From contig NZ_JAJCRR010000003.1 of NCBI RefSeq assembly GCF_020564355.1, positions 372,001 to 436,000 on the forward strand: a DNA stretch of 64,000 nt, in the 5' to 3' direction. The notes under the pieces were generated by a model. It was given only the letters and a program-made list of their open reading frames with translations, made no database searches and had not been told where the DNA came from. The DNA is from Lachnospira pectinoschiza. GTDB taxonomy: Bacteria > Bacillota > Clostridia > Lachnospirales > Lachnospiraceae. Below, in pieces: positions 52,691 through 61,249 of the stretch (position 1 is its first letter; each line of letters starts with the position of its first letter). The translations under genes were made by a program, and so were the position numbers.

Positions 52691-52774
52691 AATATAAATA
52701 GTACAAGCCAAAATGAGAAATTCCAAATACACATAAGCATGGTACAATAGAGATATGCTGAAGGAGGATCTCAT

Positions 52775-53086
52775 ATGGCAACGCAACATGACAAACAATT
52801 TAAACTTGATGCAATCCAGTATTATCAAGATCATAAAGATCTCGGTGTACGTGGATGTGCTGAAAATCTTGGCATCAGATACAGCACACTAACAAAGTGG
52901 CTGAAAGACTTCCGGGAATCAGGTGATATTCTTGCTCGGGGTTCTGGTAATTACGCATCCGATGAGCAGAAGGAAATCGCTCGTCTCAGACGTGAATTAC
53001 GTGATGCCCAAGATGCTCTTGATGTATTAAAAAAGCAATCAACATTCTGGGAAAATGACGGAAGTCATTTATCTCAAAGTATCTGA
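52775..53086 (+). CDS. IS3-family transposase OrfA
   Basis: A 103-residue HTH protein (K-L-D-A-I-Q-Y-Y, Y-S-T-L-T-K-W-L-K-D-F) with a coiled-coil tail (I-A-R-L-R-R-E-L-R-D-A-Q-D-A-L). AAGGAGGATC precedes the start. A run of six A before G at about 53029-53035 near its end is a possible slippery site, and the frame overlaps orfB by 32 nt, as is normal for IS3. Confidence 0.92.
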   Translation: MATQHDKQFKLDAIQYYQDHKDLGVRGCAENLGIRYSTLTKWLKDFRESGDILARGSGNYASDEQKEIARLRRELRDAQDALDVLKKQSTFWENDGSHLSQSI

Positions 53087-53945
53087 AAAGACGGAAGCTG
53101 CCCAAAAGGCTGGACGCCGGGTTTCCGTCTCCGGAATGTTGAAATTTTTAGGTGTCTCACGTTCAAGATATCATGCATGGCTCCACCGCGTGCCTTCTGA
53201 TACAGAAAAACGCCGTGAATCTGTAAAAGAAAAAATACAGGATATTTATGATGATTCCAAGCAGAACTACGGTGCTCCAAAAATCACTGTAGAATTGCGT
53301 AAAACAGGTGAAGTCATTTCGGAAAGAACCGTTGGTACATATATGCGCCAAATGGGAATCCGTGCCCAGTGGAGCAAGTCATGGACAATCACCACTAAAG
53401 ATTCTGATTTCAGCACTGAATTACAAAATATCCTTGATGAGCAGTTTAATCCTGACCGCCCGAACACCGTCTGGTGTTCGGATATCACTTACATCTGGAC
53501 AATAGACGGATTTGTCTATCTGACCAGTATTATGGATTTATTTTCCAGAAAAATCATAGCCTGGACACTTTCAGAAACATTGGAAGTATCCTGCGTGATT
53601 GATACAATAAACAAAGCCAAAGCTCGCCGAAATATCGACCAGCCATTAATCATTCACTCAGATCATGGCAGTCAGTATGTTGGAACGGAATATAAAAAAG
53701 CAACAGAAAATATGCAGCGTAGTTACTCAAAGAAAGCGTTTCCGTGGGATAATGCATGCATTGAATCCTTCCATTCAATTATCAAACGTGAATGGCTCAA
53801 CCGCTTTAAAATTCGCGATTACAAGCAGGCATACCGTTTGATTTTCGAATATCTGGAAGCTTTCTACAATACGAAACGAATTCATAGCCATTGTAACTAT
53901 ATGTCACCAAATGAATTCGAACGAGTATATGAAAGAACACACTGA
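53055..53945 (+). CDS. IS3-family transposase OrfB (DDE integrase core)
   Basis: A 296-residue protein with HTH_21 (about 45-100, N-Y-G-A-P-K-I) and an rve integrase core. The catalytic residues are D in W-C-S-D-I-T-Y, D in I-H-S-D-H-G-S-Q-Y and E in N-A-C-I-E-S-F-H-S, all intact. It ends with the usual Y-N-x-x-R-x-H-S-x-x-x-Y-M-x-P. It may be made from its own ATG or as an OrfAB fusion. The IS looks active. Confidence 0.94.
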   Translation: MTEVIYLKVSEKTEAAQKAGRRVSVSGMLKFLGVSRSRYHAWLHRVPSDTEKRRESVKEKIQDIYDDSKQNYGAPKITVELRKTGEVISERTVGTYMRQMGIRAQWSKSWTITTKDSDFSTELQNILDEQFNPDRPNTVWCSDITYIWTIDGFVYLTSIMDLFSRKIIAWTLSETLEVSCVIDTINKAKARRNIDQPLIIHSDHGSQYVGTEYKKATENMQRSYSKKAFPWDNACIESFHSIIKREWLNRFKIRDYKQAYRLIFEYLEAFYNTKRIHSHCNYMSPNEFERVYERTH

Positions 53946-54009
53946 GGCTGAGCTTCTGGCGGGTTAAAATGGGGAAAAATTTCTCATTTTAACTTGTACT
54001 AAATCTTGA

Positions 54010-54288
54010 CATAGAACCAATGCAGAGGTGGAAATCGCCTATGACCCCATGAATACAGAGACTATAAAGGTTGTGTATCAGGACATGAAACCAATCATGG
54101 CACACCGGGTAAGTATCGGAGCTTTCTGTGATAAAACGGTGGATGTACCGGTTGGAATGACGGACAAGATACCGGAAACATCCAGATTTCTGGATGCTCT
54201 GGAAAAGAAATACAAAGAGGATCACAGGCTGATAGCAAATGCCCTTTCTTTTGGTGATTATGGAAAGGCAGGTGGCAGCCATGTATGA
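54010..54288 (+). pseudogene. C-terminal fragment of a Mu/Tn7-like DDE transposase
   Basis: The frame gives V-E-I-A-Y-D-P-M-N with I-K-V-V-Y-Q-D-M-K, the beta-barrel (Mu-C) part that follows the DDE core in TnsB/TniA-type transposases, then a charged tail. The catalytic core is missing, cut by the IS at 54001. It overlaps the next frame by 8 nt, as in TniA-TniB pairs. Confidence 0.7.
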
Positions 54289-55021
54289 GGAATTCTTTGA
54301 GCTGATGCATACGCCGTTTACAAGAGATATTCCGGCAGACAGGCTGTATGGTTCGAGGCAGATAGAAGATGCCCTGGGGAGACTGACATACGTGGCAGAC
54401 AGGCAGTTGTTTGCGGTAGTTATTGCGGATCCGGGATGTGGAAAATCAACGCTTATCCGGATGTTTGAAAGCAGACTCCCAAAGGATAAATATATGCTGC
54501 TGTATCTGTCTGATTCGAAGCTGACACCGAGGTGGCTGTATGCAGGACTTTTTGACTAGATGGGACTGGAGGCAAGGTTCTACCGGGGAGATTCAAAGAG
54601 GCAGCTGCAGAAGGAAACTTTGGAAGAATTTCGTTTCCTCTTGAATTACAGGTTTGATTCAGCCAGCCCCATGAGTCTGATACTGGTAGGACAGACAGAG
54701 TTGTGGGATCAGAAGCTAAGGCTGCAGAGCTACGCAGCTATCCGACAGAGAATCGATATGAATATCGTATTGAACCGCCTGGACAGGGCAGAAACTGGCA
54801 AATATATCGCGGCACATATGGCGTATGCAGGAGTGAAACAGGATCTGTTCACCAGTGGAGCAGAAGATGAAATCTTCAAGGTATCCGCAGGCATACCACG
54901 GATGATCAACAGAATCTGCGAGAAAACACTGATGTACGCATATCAACAGCAGAAACGGCTGATAGATGAGCATATGGTGCGATTTGTAGCTGACCATGAA
55001 ATGGTTGGAGGAATAGAGTAA
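54281..55021 (+). pseudogene. ExeA/TniB-like AAA ATPase, broken
   Basis: The N-terminal part has P-F-T-R-D-I and Walker A I-A-D-P-G-C-G-K-S-T but stops at TAG 54557-54559. After it the same frame resumes with G-L-E-A-R-F-Y-R-G-D-S-K-R-Q-L-Q-K-E and goes straight to T-L-E-E-F-R-F-L-L-N. In intact relatives a Walker B segment (I-I-D-E-A-H) stands between, so about 20 residues appear deleted. The C-terminal part (V-G-Q-T-E-L-W to I-C-E-K) is well kept. It is a transposition target-selection ATPase, no longer functional. Confidence 0.82.
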
Positions 55022-55049
55022 GAAATCCGGGGCGAGAGCCCCGGAAGCA

Positions 55050-55102
55050 GTGACAGAAAGAAGAGTGAGTTTGTGACAACGTGTGAGAGCAGAGTTGTGA
55101 CA
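55050..55102. repeat. Right-end repeats of the Mu/Tn7-like transposon
   Basis: GTGACA occurs at 55050, 55073 and 55097, spaced 23-24 bp. Read inward from 55102 the end is TGTCACAAC, a usual transposon terminus. A perfect 7-bp hairpin CCGGGGC / GCCCCGG (55027-55044) precedes it. Confidence 0.55.
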
Positions 55103-55150
55103 GCTCATGGAATTTTTAACAGCAATAACACAACACAGGGAGAAATAAAC

Positions 55151-55726
55151 ATGACAGCATATACAGTAAGAGATGCAAAAATAGAGGATGCACAGCGGAT
55201 ACTTGAAATCTACGCGTATTATGTGGAAAATACGGCGATTACATTTGAATATGATGTGCCGTCCAAGGAAGAATTCAAACAGCGCATGAGGAAGACTATG
55301 CAGAAGTATCCGTATCTTGTCATTGAAAAAGAGGGAAGGGTATACGGATATGCCTATGCAGGACCATTTAAGGAGCGCGCGGCATATGACTGGGCGTGTG
55401 AATTGTCTATTTATGTAGACCATGTTGCGAAGAAATGTGGACTGGGAAAACAGCTATACGCCGCTTTAACAGAGTGTTTAAAGCAAATGGGAATCACCAA
55501 CCTGTATGCGTGTATCGGATATCCGCAGACGGAAGACGAATATTTGGATAAGAACAGCGAGCAGTTTCATGCACATCTGGGATTTCAGACAGTCGGCACA
55601 TTTCACCGGTGCGGATATAAATTTAACCGTTGGTACGACATGATCTGGATGGAAAAGATGATTGGAGAGCATCAGAGCCAGCAGCCGCCGGTGGCATACC
55701 GGACGGCACAAAAAAACAGGATATAG
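55151..55726 (+). CDS. GNAT acetyltransferase, phosphinothricin/methionine-sulfone type (PAT/MddA-like)
   Basis: This 191-residue protein is of the PAT family: R-D-A-K-I-E-D-A-Q-R-I-L-E-I-Y, Y-V-E-N-T-A-I-T-F-E-Y-D-V-P, acetyl-CoA site K-K-C-G-L-G-K-Q-L-Y and H-A-H-L-G-F. These residues and the length fit enzymes that acetylate phosphinothricin-like amines or methionine derivatives. ATG 55151 has GGGAGAAA upstream. It lies just outside the transposon end and faces the convergent permease gene. Confidence 0.88.
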   Translation: MTAYTVRDAKIEDAQRILEIYAYYVENTAITFEYDVPSKEEFKQRMRKTMQKYPYLVIEKEGRVYGYAYAGPFKERAAYDWACELSIYVDHVAKKCGLGKQLYAALTECLKQMGITNLYACIGYPQTEDEYLDKNSEQFHAHLGFQTVGTFHRCGYKFNRWYDMIWMEKMIGEHQSQQPPVAYRTAQKNRI

Positions 55727-55769
55727 CAGAAAAATATCGAAAGAATAATGAAATCGGTAAAGCAAAAAT

Positions 55770-55861
55770 AAGCCGCAAAGTATGTATATACCGCCTATAA
55801 ATCGTCAGATTCAGGTCTGAATGTCTGATTTTATGGGTGGGTATAAAGCGCTTTGCGGCTT
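55770..55861. terminator. Large nested bidirectional hairpin
   Basis: The outer stem AAGCCGCAAAG / CTTTGCGGCTT (55770-55780, 55851-55861) encloses a TATACC / GGTATA stem and a CAGATTCAG / CTGAATGTCTG stem. It lies between convergent genes and has A/T runs on both sides. It mirrors the structure at 6139-6244. Confidence 0.78.
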
Positions 55862-55885
55862 ATTTTAATAAGTACATCAGTCTGC

Positions 55886-57235
55886 TTATGCGTCAGCAGA
55901 GTCATCAGAAGCGGCAGGTGCGGCTTCCATGTTTTTCGGTAAAACCAGATTTAAAAGAATGGCAACGAGGAAAACAACAGCAACGCAGTTTTCGGCGAAG
56001 ACCGTCTTTACAATCTGTGGAAAAATATCAAAAATTTCAGGAACCTGTGTAAAACCGATGCCGATACTTAAAGAAAGTGCGGCAATGGTGATATTTCTCT
56101 GGGAGAAACCACATTTTCCAATCATCTGAAGTCCGCTGATAACGATGTTACCAAACATCATCAGTGTACAGCCTCCAAGAACCGCATCCGGCAGTGTCGC
56201 AAGTAGTGAACCGAAAAACGGGAAAATTCCGGCTAAAATCATAATCACGGCACCGGCGCCAATCGCATAGCGGTTGACAACCTTTGTCATGGCAACCAGT
56301 CCGACATTCTGGCTGAATGACGTAATCGGCAGACAGCCAAAAACAGAAGACAATGCACTGATAAAACCGTCACAGGCAATAGAACCGGAGGTTTCCTTTA
56401 AAGTCGCTTCGCGGTTTAAACCGGCGGCGGCAAGGGCGGAGGTATCACCAATTGTTTCTGTTGCTGATACAAGGAAAATTAAAGTAACAGAAATAATAGC
56501 GTTTATGTTAAATTCCGGTTTAAACGGCAGTAGCTGTGGAAATGCAATGATAGAAGTGCCTTCCAGAGAAGAAAAATCCACCGCACCCAGAATCACAGCC
56601 GCAATATAGCCCATAATCAGTCCGAATAAAACGGACAACTGCTTGAAATATGATTTTGCAAAAATATTAAAAAGGATACAGCAAAGCAGTGTAAATGTAC
56701 CGAGAATCCAGTTCGTGGCAGAACCGAAGGTTTCACTGCCGCTGCCGCCGCCAAAGGAAGCCGCACCGACGGATAATAAAGAAAATCCGATAGCGGTTAC
56801 AACGGTTGCGGCAACAATCGGTGTAATCAGGCGGATCCAGTATTTTGCAAGAAGTCCTAAGATACCTTCAATAATACCGCCGACCAATACCGCGCCGACA
56901 ATTGCATTATAGCCGTAGGTTGGTCCGAGGTAGCAGAATACGGATACAAACGTAAAACTGATACCCATAACAATCGGGAGTCCCGAACCGATTTTAAAAA
57001 TCGGGAAAAGCTGTATTAAAGTACCGATACCGGCAATCAGCATGGCACTCTGGATTAAAGAGGCGCTGTCAGCTGTGGACAGCCCGCTGGCTGCGGCAAC
57101 GATAAAAATAGGTGCGATATTGGCAACAAACATTGCCAGTATGTGTTGTAAGCCAAAAGGAATGGCTTGTTTTACGGAAATCTTACCATTCAGATGATAC
57201 AGATTTTCCGTTGAGGTCGTTGTATTTTTGTTCAT
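55886..57235 (-). CDS. NCS2 family purine (xanthine/uracil) permease
   Basis: A protein of about 450 residues with roughly 12-14 hydrophobic segments. The NCS2 motifs are F-G-L-Q-H-I-L-A-M-F near the start and the late G-C-L-P-I-T-S-F-S-Q-N-V-G block with the substrate-site region S-A-T-E-T-I-G-D. It takes up xanthine or uracil by proton symport. ATG at 57235 (complement) is preferred because GGAG lies 7 nt before it; an ATG four codons earlier has no site. The pair xpt-permease is a classic purine salvage operon in Firmicutes, so xanthine is the likely substrate. Confidence 0.92.
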   Translation of the reverse strand: MNKNTTTSTENLYHLNGKISVKQAIPFGLQHILAMFVANIAPIFIVAAASGLSTADSASLIQSAMLIAGIGTLIQLFPIFKIGSGLPIVMGISFTFVSVFCYLGPTYGYNAIVGAVLVGGIIEGILGLLAKYWIRLITPIVAATVVTAIGFSLLSVGAASFGGGSGSETFGSATNWILGTFTLLCCILFNIFAKSYFKQLSVLFGLIMGYIAAVILGAVDFSSLEGTSIIAFPQLLPFKPEFNINAIISVTLIFLVSATETIGDTSALAAAGLNREATLKETSGSIACDGFISALSSVFGCLPITSFSQNVGLVAMTKVVNRYAIGAGAVIMILAGIFPFFGSLLATLPDAVLGGCTLMMFGNIVISGLQMIGKCGFSQRNITIAALSLSIGIGFTQVPEIFDIFPQIVKTVFAENCVAVVFLVAILLNLVLPKNMEAAPAASDDSADA

Positions 57236-57313
57236 GATATTCTCCATTTGCAGGCAGTGCGTTTTACCGCCGCTGCCTTTTTACATTAAGTTGTTTTGTA
57301 TTTTATTTCTGTT

Positions 57314-57895
57314 TTATTCCTGGCGGAAAGTAATTGTACCAGTTGCGGCATCCATGCTGTCTACAATTGCAAGGGATTCCAGATGATAACCGAGGTTGCG
57401 GATAATGCGTCCGCCGGACTGGAAGCCTTTTTCAATGACAATGCCGATACCCTCGACCGTTGCGCCTGCTTCATTTACGATAGAAATAAGCCCCTGTAAC
57501 GCACAGCCGTTTGCAAGAAAATCATCAATAATCAGTACGTGGTCGTCCGGGCTTAAAAATTTCTTGGAAACAATCACCTGATTCTTGCATTTGTGGGTGA
57601 AGGATTCCACTTCCGCAACGTACATTTCACCTTCAATGTTAATGCTTTTTGACTTCTTTGCGAAAACGACCGGAACATCAAAATGGCGCGCTACCATGCA
57701 GGCAATACCGATACCGGAAGCTTCAATCGTCAGAATCTTGTTAATATGTTCGTTTGCAAAACGGCGCTTAAATTCTTCACCGATTTCATCAAACAGCTGA
57801 ATGTCCATCTGATGATTTAAGAAGCTGTCTACTTTTAAGACATTTCCTTCTTTTACAATACCGTCTTTTGTAATGCGTTCTTCTAAGAAATTCAT
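57314..57895 (-). CDS. xpt: Xanthine phosphoribosyltransferase
   Basis: A 193-residue purine phosphoribosyltransferase with [14 protein letters not shown] and the PRPP-binding [11 protein letters not shown] (about residues 122-132). It makes XMP from xanthine and PRPP, feeding guaA upstream in GMP synthesis. ATTAGGAGG precedes the start. It is the first gene of a two-gene minus-strand operon with the permease. The leader can fold so that its ribosome site is partly covered. Confidence 0.96.
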   Translation of the reverse strand: MNFLEERITKDGIVKEGNVLKVDSFLNHQMDIQLFDEIGEEFKRRFANEHINKILTIEASGIGIACMVARHFDVPVVFAKKSKSINIEGEMYVAEVESFTHKCKNQVIVSKKFLSPDDHVLIIDDFLANGCALQGLISIVNEAGATVEGIGIVIEKGFQSGGRIIRNLGYHLESLAIVDSMDAATGTITFRQE

Positions 57896-57990
57896 AATTC
57901 CTCCTAATAAAATGTGGTTGTTAAAATGACGGGCAGACCCGAATCACATTCGGTCAGGCACATCATTTATAGGATTTTAGATAAATTATA
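57896..57990 (-). promoter_or_regulatory. Structured leader of the xpt operon with -10 element
   Basis: On the minus strand TATAAT (complement 57985-57990) is followed by CCTATAAAT (57965-57973), which can pair with ATTTTATTAGG (57903-57913) at the ribosome site. Inside lie ATTCGG-type stem CCGAAT / ATTCGG (57939-57953) and AAATGA / TCATTT (57924-57929, 57963-57968) around a 9x9-nt internal loop. It does not match the purine riboswitch consensus. It could be a different ligand sensor or a protein site. Confidence 0.45.
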
Positions 57991-58109
57991 GTCTATCAAA
58001 ATGGCATGGATGTAGCAATATAAAAGTTGAAATTGGGAGAAAATAACCTATATTAGTTCCGGAGTATTTGTGTTACAATGTCAGAAGATATCTTAGGTAA
58101 AGCCGGACA

Positions 58110-58137
58110 TTGAAAAAATCGCAGGATACAGTATAAT
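58110..58137 (+). promoter_or_regulatory. Promoter of the PPK2 gene
   Basis: TTGAAA (58110-58115) and TATAAT (58132-58137) have 16-bp spacing. A small hairpin GCCGC / GCGGC (58157-58169) lies in the leader. Confidence 0.65.
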
Positions 58138-58189
58138 GAAAAGTAAAATAAAAGGATAAGCCGCAAAGCGGCGGAAACGGGGGTATTTT

Positions 58190-59659
58190 ATGTTAAAGGA
58201 CTGGAACAGATTGGAACAACCGTCAAAAGAGGAAATGGAACAGCGTTTAAAGAAGGCGCGTGCGCGCTTAGAACAGCAGCAGATTCTGATGAAGGAAAAG
58301 AAACTGCCGGTGCTGGTGCTGTTAGAAGGCTGGGGTGCGGCAGGCAAGGGCAGTGTGCTTGGAAAGATTATTAAAAATATTGACCCGCGCTTTTTTAAAG
58401 TGGCAGTTATGGATGAGCCGACAGAAGAAGAAGCACGCAAGCCGTTCTTATACCGTCATTTTGTAAAGATACCGGAAGCGGGCAAATTCGTCTTTATGGA
58501 CAGCGGATGGATGAGCGAAGTGACAAGGGAAAAGCTGCGCGGGGAATTATCCGAGCAGGAGTATAAAAAGAAGATTGAGAGCATCAAGCGTTTTGAAAGA
58601 CAGCTTACAGACAACGGTTATCTGCTGATGAAGTTTTTCTTCCAGATTGATGAAAAGGAGCAGAAAAAGCGGCTGGATAAGCTGGCGGATGACAAAAATA
58701 CGAGCTGGAGAGTCAGTGAACATGATGTATGGCAGAATAAGCATTATGATAAATGCATGGATGTTTATGAGCAGTATCTGTGCGATACGAACCAGTCGAG
58801 CGCGCCGTGGTATCTGGTAGATGCCAAAGATAAAAAGTGGGCGCAGTTACAGATTTTGGAAACGCTGGTGCAGGGAATTGACACGGCACTTCAAAACAGT
58901 ACGCTGGCAGTGCCGCTGTTACAGAATGCATTTCCGTTAAAACCGATTGAAAAGCTGGCAGACGTGGCGTTGGATAAGACTTTGACAGAGGAAGAATATG
59001 ATACTTTGTTAAATCAGTATCAAAAGCGTCTGCGCGAACTGCACAATGAATTATACCGTAAAAAAATACCGGTTATCATTGCCTATGAAGGCTGGGATGC
59101 CGCAGGAAAGGGTGGAAATATCAAGCGTATTACCGAAGCGTTAGACCCAAGGGGGTATGAAGTACACCCGATTGCAAGTCCAGAACCGCATGAAAAGGCA
59201 AGACATTATCTGTGGCGTTTTTGGAACAGACTGCCAAAGACCGGACATATTGCGATATTTGACAGAACGTGGTACGGCCGTGTCATGGTTGAACGGCTGG
59301 AGGGCTTTTGCAGTGAAAATGACTGGCGGAGAGCCTATGTGGAAATTAATGAATTTGAAAAAGAGCTGGCAGACTGGAATGCAGTTATTGTAAAATTCTG
59401 GGTGCAGATTGATAAGGATACACAGCTTGCACGTTTTAAGGAACGTGAAAATACACCGGAAAAACGTTGGAAGATTACAGACGAGGACTGGCGCAACCGT
59501 GAAAAATGGGATTTGTATGAGGAAGCAGTCAATGAAATGCTGCAAAAGACCAATACAGCCTATGCGCCGTGGCACATTTTAGAGTCCAATGACAAAAAAT
59601 ATGCGAGAATCAAAGCATTAAAGACCGTTATTGAGGCAATTGAGAAAAAAATGGAATAA
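58190..59659 (+). CDS. Polyphosphate:AMP phosphotransferase (two-domain PPK2)
   Basis: A 489-residue protein with two PPK2 domains. Domain 1 (about 1-230) has L-L-E-G-W-G-A-A-G-K-G-S and domain 2 (about 265-489) has Y-E-G-W-D-A-A-G-K-G-G with D-P-R-G-Y-E-V and F-D-R-T-W-Y-G-R-V-M-V-E-R. The Walker A-like G-x-x-x-x-G-K-G and lid arginines are intact in domain 2; domain 1 is more divergent. Tandem PPK2 (class II) enzymes phosphorylate AMP to ADP with polyphosphate. The gene has its own promoter and precedes the serine dehydratase genes by 15 bp. Confidence 0.92.
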   Translation: MLKDWNRLEQPSKEEMEQRLKKARARLEQQQILMKEKKLPVLVLLEGWGAAGKGSVLGKIIKNIDPRFFKVAVMDEPTEEEARKPFLYRHFVKIPEAGKFVFMDSGWMSEVTREKLRGELSEQEYKKKIESIKRFERQLTDNGYLLMKFFFQIDEKEQKKRLDKLADDKNTSWRVSEHDVWQNKHYDKCMDVYEQYLCDTNQSSAPWYLVDAKDKKWAQLQILETLVQGIDTALQNSTLAVPLLQNAFPLKPIEKLADVALDKTLTEEEYDTLLNQYQKRLRELHNELYRKKIPVIIAYEGWDAAGKGGNIKRITEALDPRGYEVHPIASPEPHEKARHYLWRFWNRLPKTGHIAIFDRTWYGRVMVERLEGFCSENDWRRAYVEINEFEKELADWNAVIVKFWVQIDKDTQLARFKERENTPEKRWKITDEDWRNREKWDLYEEAVNEMLQKTNTAYAPWHILESNDKKYARIKALKTVIEAIEKKME

Positions 59660-59674
59660 AAAACGGAGTATCTT

Positions 59675-60334
59675 ATGAACATTTTTGACATCATCGGACC
59701 GGTCATGGTCGGACCGTCCAGCTCCCACACGGCGGGAGCGGTAAGAATCGGTTACATTTCGGGAAAATTGCTCGGAGAGCCGGTGAAAAAAGCAGCGATT
59801 TTATTATACGGTTCATTTCTTGCAACAGGAAAGGGACACGGCACACAGAAAGCCTTAGTGGCAGGACTTCTTGGCATGGTACCGGACGATATACGGATTC
59901 CGGACAGCTTAAAAATTGCAGCGCAAAAAGGAATTGAAATTACTTTCGGCACGGCACAGCTGCGGGAAGCCCACCCGAACTCCGCACAGATTTATCTTAC
60001 CGGGGAAACGGGAAGGACGTTAGAGGTCATCGGAGAGTCGATTGGCGGCGGCAGAATCAACATTGCACAGATTGACGGAATCCAGACCAATTTTACAGGC
60101 GAATATCCGACGTTAGTCGTGCATAACCTCGACCAGCCGGGACACGTGACGGAAGTTACTGCCATGCTTGCAAAAGCTCGCATTAATATCGCAACCATGC
60201 AGCTGTACCGCTCGGCGCGCGGCGGCGATGCAGTTATGGTGCTGGAGTGCGACCAGGAAGTGCCGGAGCAGATTGTCCACCGGTTAGAACAGCTTTCGGG
60301 TATTAAAAAAGTAACGTATCTGAGCCTTGTATAA
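59675..60334 (+). CDS. sdaAB: L-serine dehydratase, beta subunit
   Basis: A 219-residue protein. G-P-S-S-S-H-T-A-G-A (residues about 13-22) is the conserved serine-binding block of iron-sulfur serine dehydratases, and the C-terminus is an ACT domain (V-H-N-L-D-Q-P-G-H-V, about 146 onward). With the alpha subunit it converts serine to pyruvate and ammonia. It starts 15 bp after the PPK2 gene and precedes sdaAA by 37 bp. Confidence 0.95.
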   Translation: MNIFDIIGPVMVGPSSSHTAGAVRIGYISGKLLGEPVKKAAILLYGSFLATGKGHGTQKALVAGLLGMVPDDIRIPDSLKIAAQKGIEITFGTAQLREAHPNSAQIYLTGETGRTLEVIGESIGGGRINIAQIDGIQTNFTGEYPTLVVHNLDQPGHVTEVTAMLAKARINIATMQLYRSARGGDAVMVLECDQEVPEQIVHRLEQLSGIKKVTYLSLV

Positions 60335-60371
60335 AAGCTGTATACAAAAAACAATGCGGAATGGAGAGTAT

Positions 60372-61247
60372 ATGATTTATCATTCAATTCAGGATTTATT
60401 AAATCTGGCAAAGGAATATCAGATACCTTTGTGGGAGGTTGTATGCCGGGCGGATATGGAAGAACGGCAGGTTACAAAAGAGCAGTCCTTTGAAACGATG
60501 CACCGGATGTATGAAGCGATGAAGCAGGCAGACAGCGCGTATGATAAAAATTTAAAATCGGCAAGTGGACTGGCGGGTGGCGACGGCGAAAAACTGCATT
60601 GCTATAATGCGGCAGGAAAAAATATTGCGGGAGAATACATTGGGCTTGTCATGGAAAAGGCAGTCAAAATGGGCGAGTCCAACGCCTGCATGAAGCGGAT
60701 TGTTGCTGCACCGACGGCCGGTGCATGCGGCGTGATTCCGGCAGTTTTTCTGGCATATCAGGAATATTTCCGGGCAGAGGAACAAAAAATGGTGGAAGCG
60801 ATGTATCTGACGGCGGGAATCGGCGCGGTGATTGCGGAAAATGCAAGCATTGCGGGCGCGTCCGGCGGCTGTCAGGCAGAAATCGGTTCGGCAAGCGCCA
60901 TGGCGGCGGCAGGGCTTGCTTATTTGCAGGGCGGCGACGATGAACAGATTGTCAATGCCATGGCATTTGCCTTAAAAAATATGCTGGGGCTGACCTGCGA
61001 TCCGGTCTGCGGACTGGTAGAAGTGCCGTGTATTAAAAGAAATTCAGCCGGTGCGGTCAATGCTGTCACCAGTGCGCAGATGGCACTCGCGGGCGTCTGC
61101 AGTGCGATTGCACCCGATGAAGTCATTGATACGATGCGCCGTATCGGCAATGCGCTTCCGGCATGTTTAAAGGAAACGAGCGAAGGTGGGCTTGCAACAA
61201 CTCCTTCGGCGCAGAAGGTACGCGAAAAAATGGACGGAGAACAGTAA
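60372..61247 (+). CDS. sdaAA: L-serine dehydratase, iron-sulfur-dependent, alpha subunit
   Basis: A 291-residue catalytic subunit with A-A-P-T-A-G-A-C-G-V-I-P-A and later S-G-G-C-Q-A-E-I-G and G-L-V-E-V-P-C-I-K-R-N. The cysteines serve the oxygen-sensitive 4Fe-4S cluster, fitting an anaerobe. ATG 60372 has GGAGAG upstream; a longer frame from 60327 lacks a site. It is followed 2 nt later by mutY, so the three genes are likely one transcript. Confidence 0.95.
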   Translation: MIYHSIQDLLNLAKEYQIPLWEVVCRADMEERQVTKEQSFETMHRMYEAMKQADSAYDKNLKSASGLAGGDGEKLHCYNAAGKNIAGEYIGLVMEKAVKMGESNACMKRIVAAPTAGACGVIPAVFLAYQEYFRAEEQKMVEAMYLTAGIGAVIAENASIAGASGGCQAEIGSASAMAAAGLAYLQGGDDEQIVNAMAFALKNMLGLTCDPVCGLVEVPCIKRNSAGAVNAVTSAQMALAGVCSAIAPDEVIDTMRRIGNALPACLKETSEGGLATTPSAQKVREKMDGEQ

Positions 61248-61249
61248 CT

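Larger units (their letters stand above)
52105..52698 (+). mobile_element. IS3-family element, 3' truncated
   Basis: A left end near the AGGCTACAATTAACTGGACA sequence (about 52103 onward) is followed by an intact orfA and the first third of orfB. The right end is missing where the next IS and a transposon remnant begin. It cannot move by itself. Confidence 0.75.
52699..54001 (+). mobile_element. Complete IS3-family insertion sequence
   Basis: Terminal inverted repeats of 24 bp (52699-52722 and 53978-54001) start TAGTACAAG and differ at two positions. They enclose an intact orfA and orfB. The target duplication is unclear. It lies at the junction between the truncated IS and the transposon remnant. 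Confidence 0.9.

Noticed and set aside
52699..55102. Composite transposon carrying the GNAT genes
   Set aside because: The two IS3 elements differ in sequence and do not flank the GNAT genes; no shared ends were found.
57896..57990. Classical purine riboswitch before xpt
   Set aside because: The three-way-junction consensus and kissing-loop sequences are absent; only a different stem-loop layout is visible.
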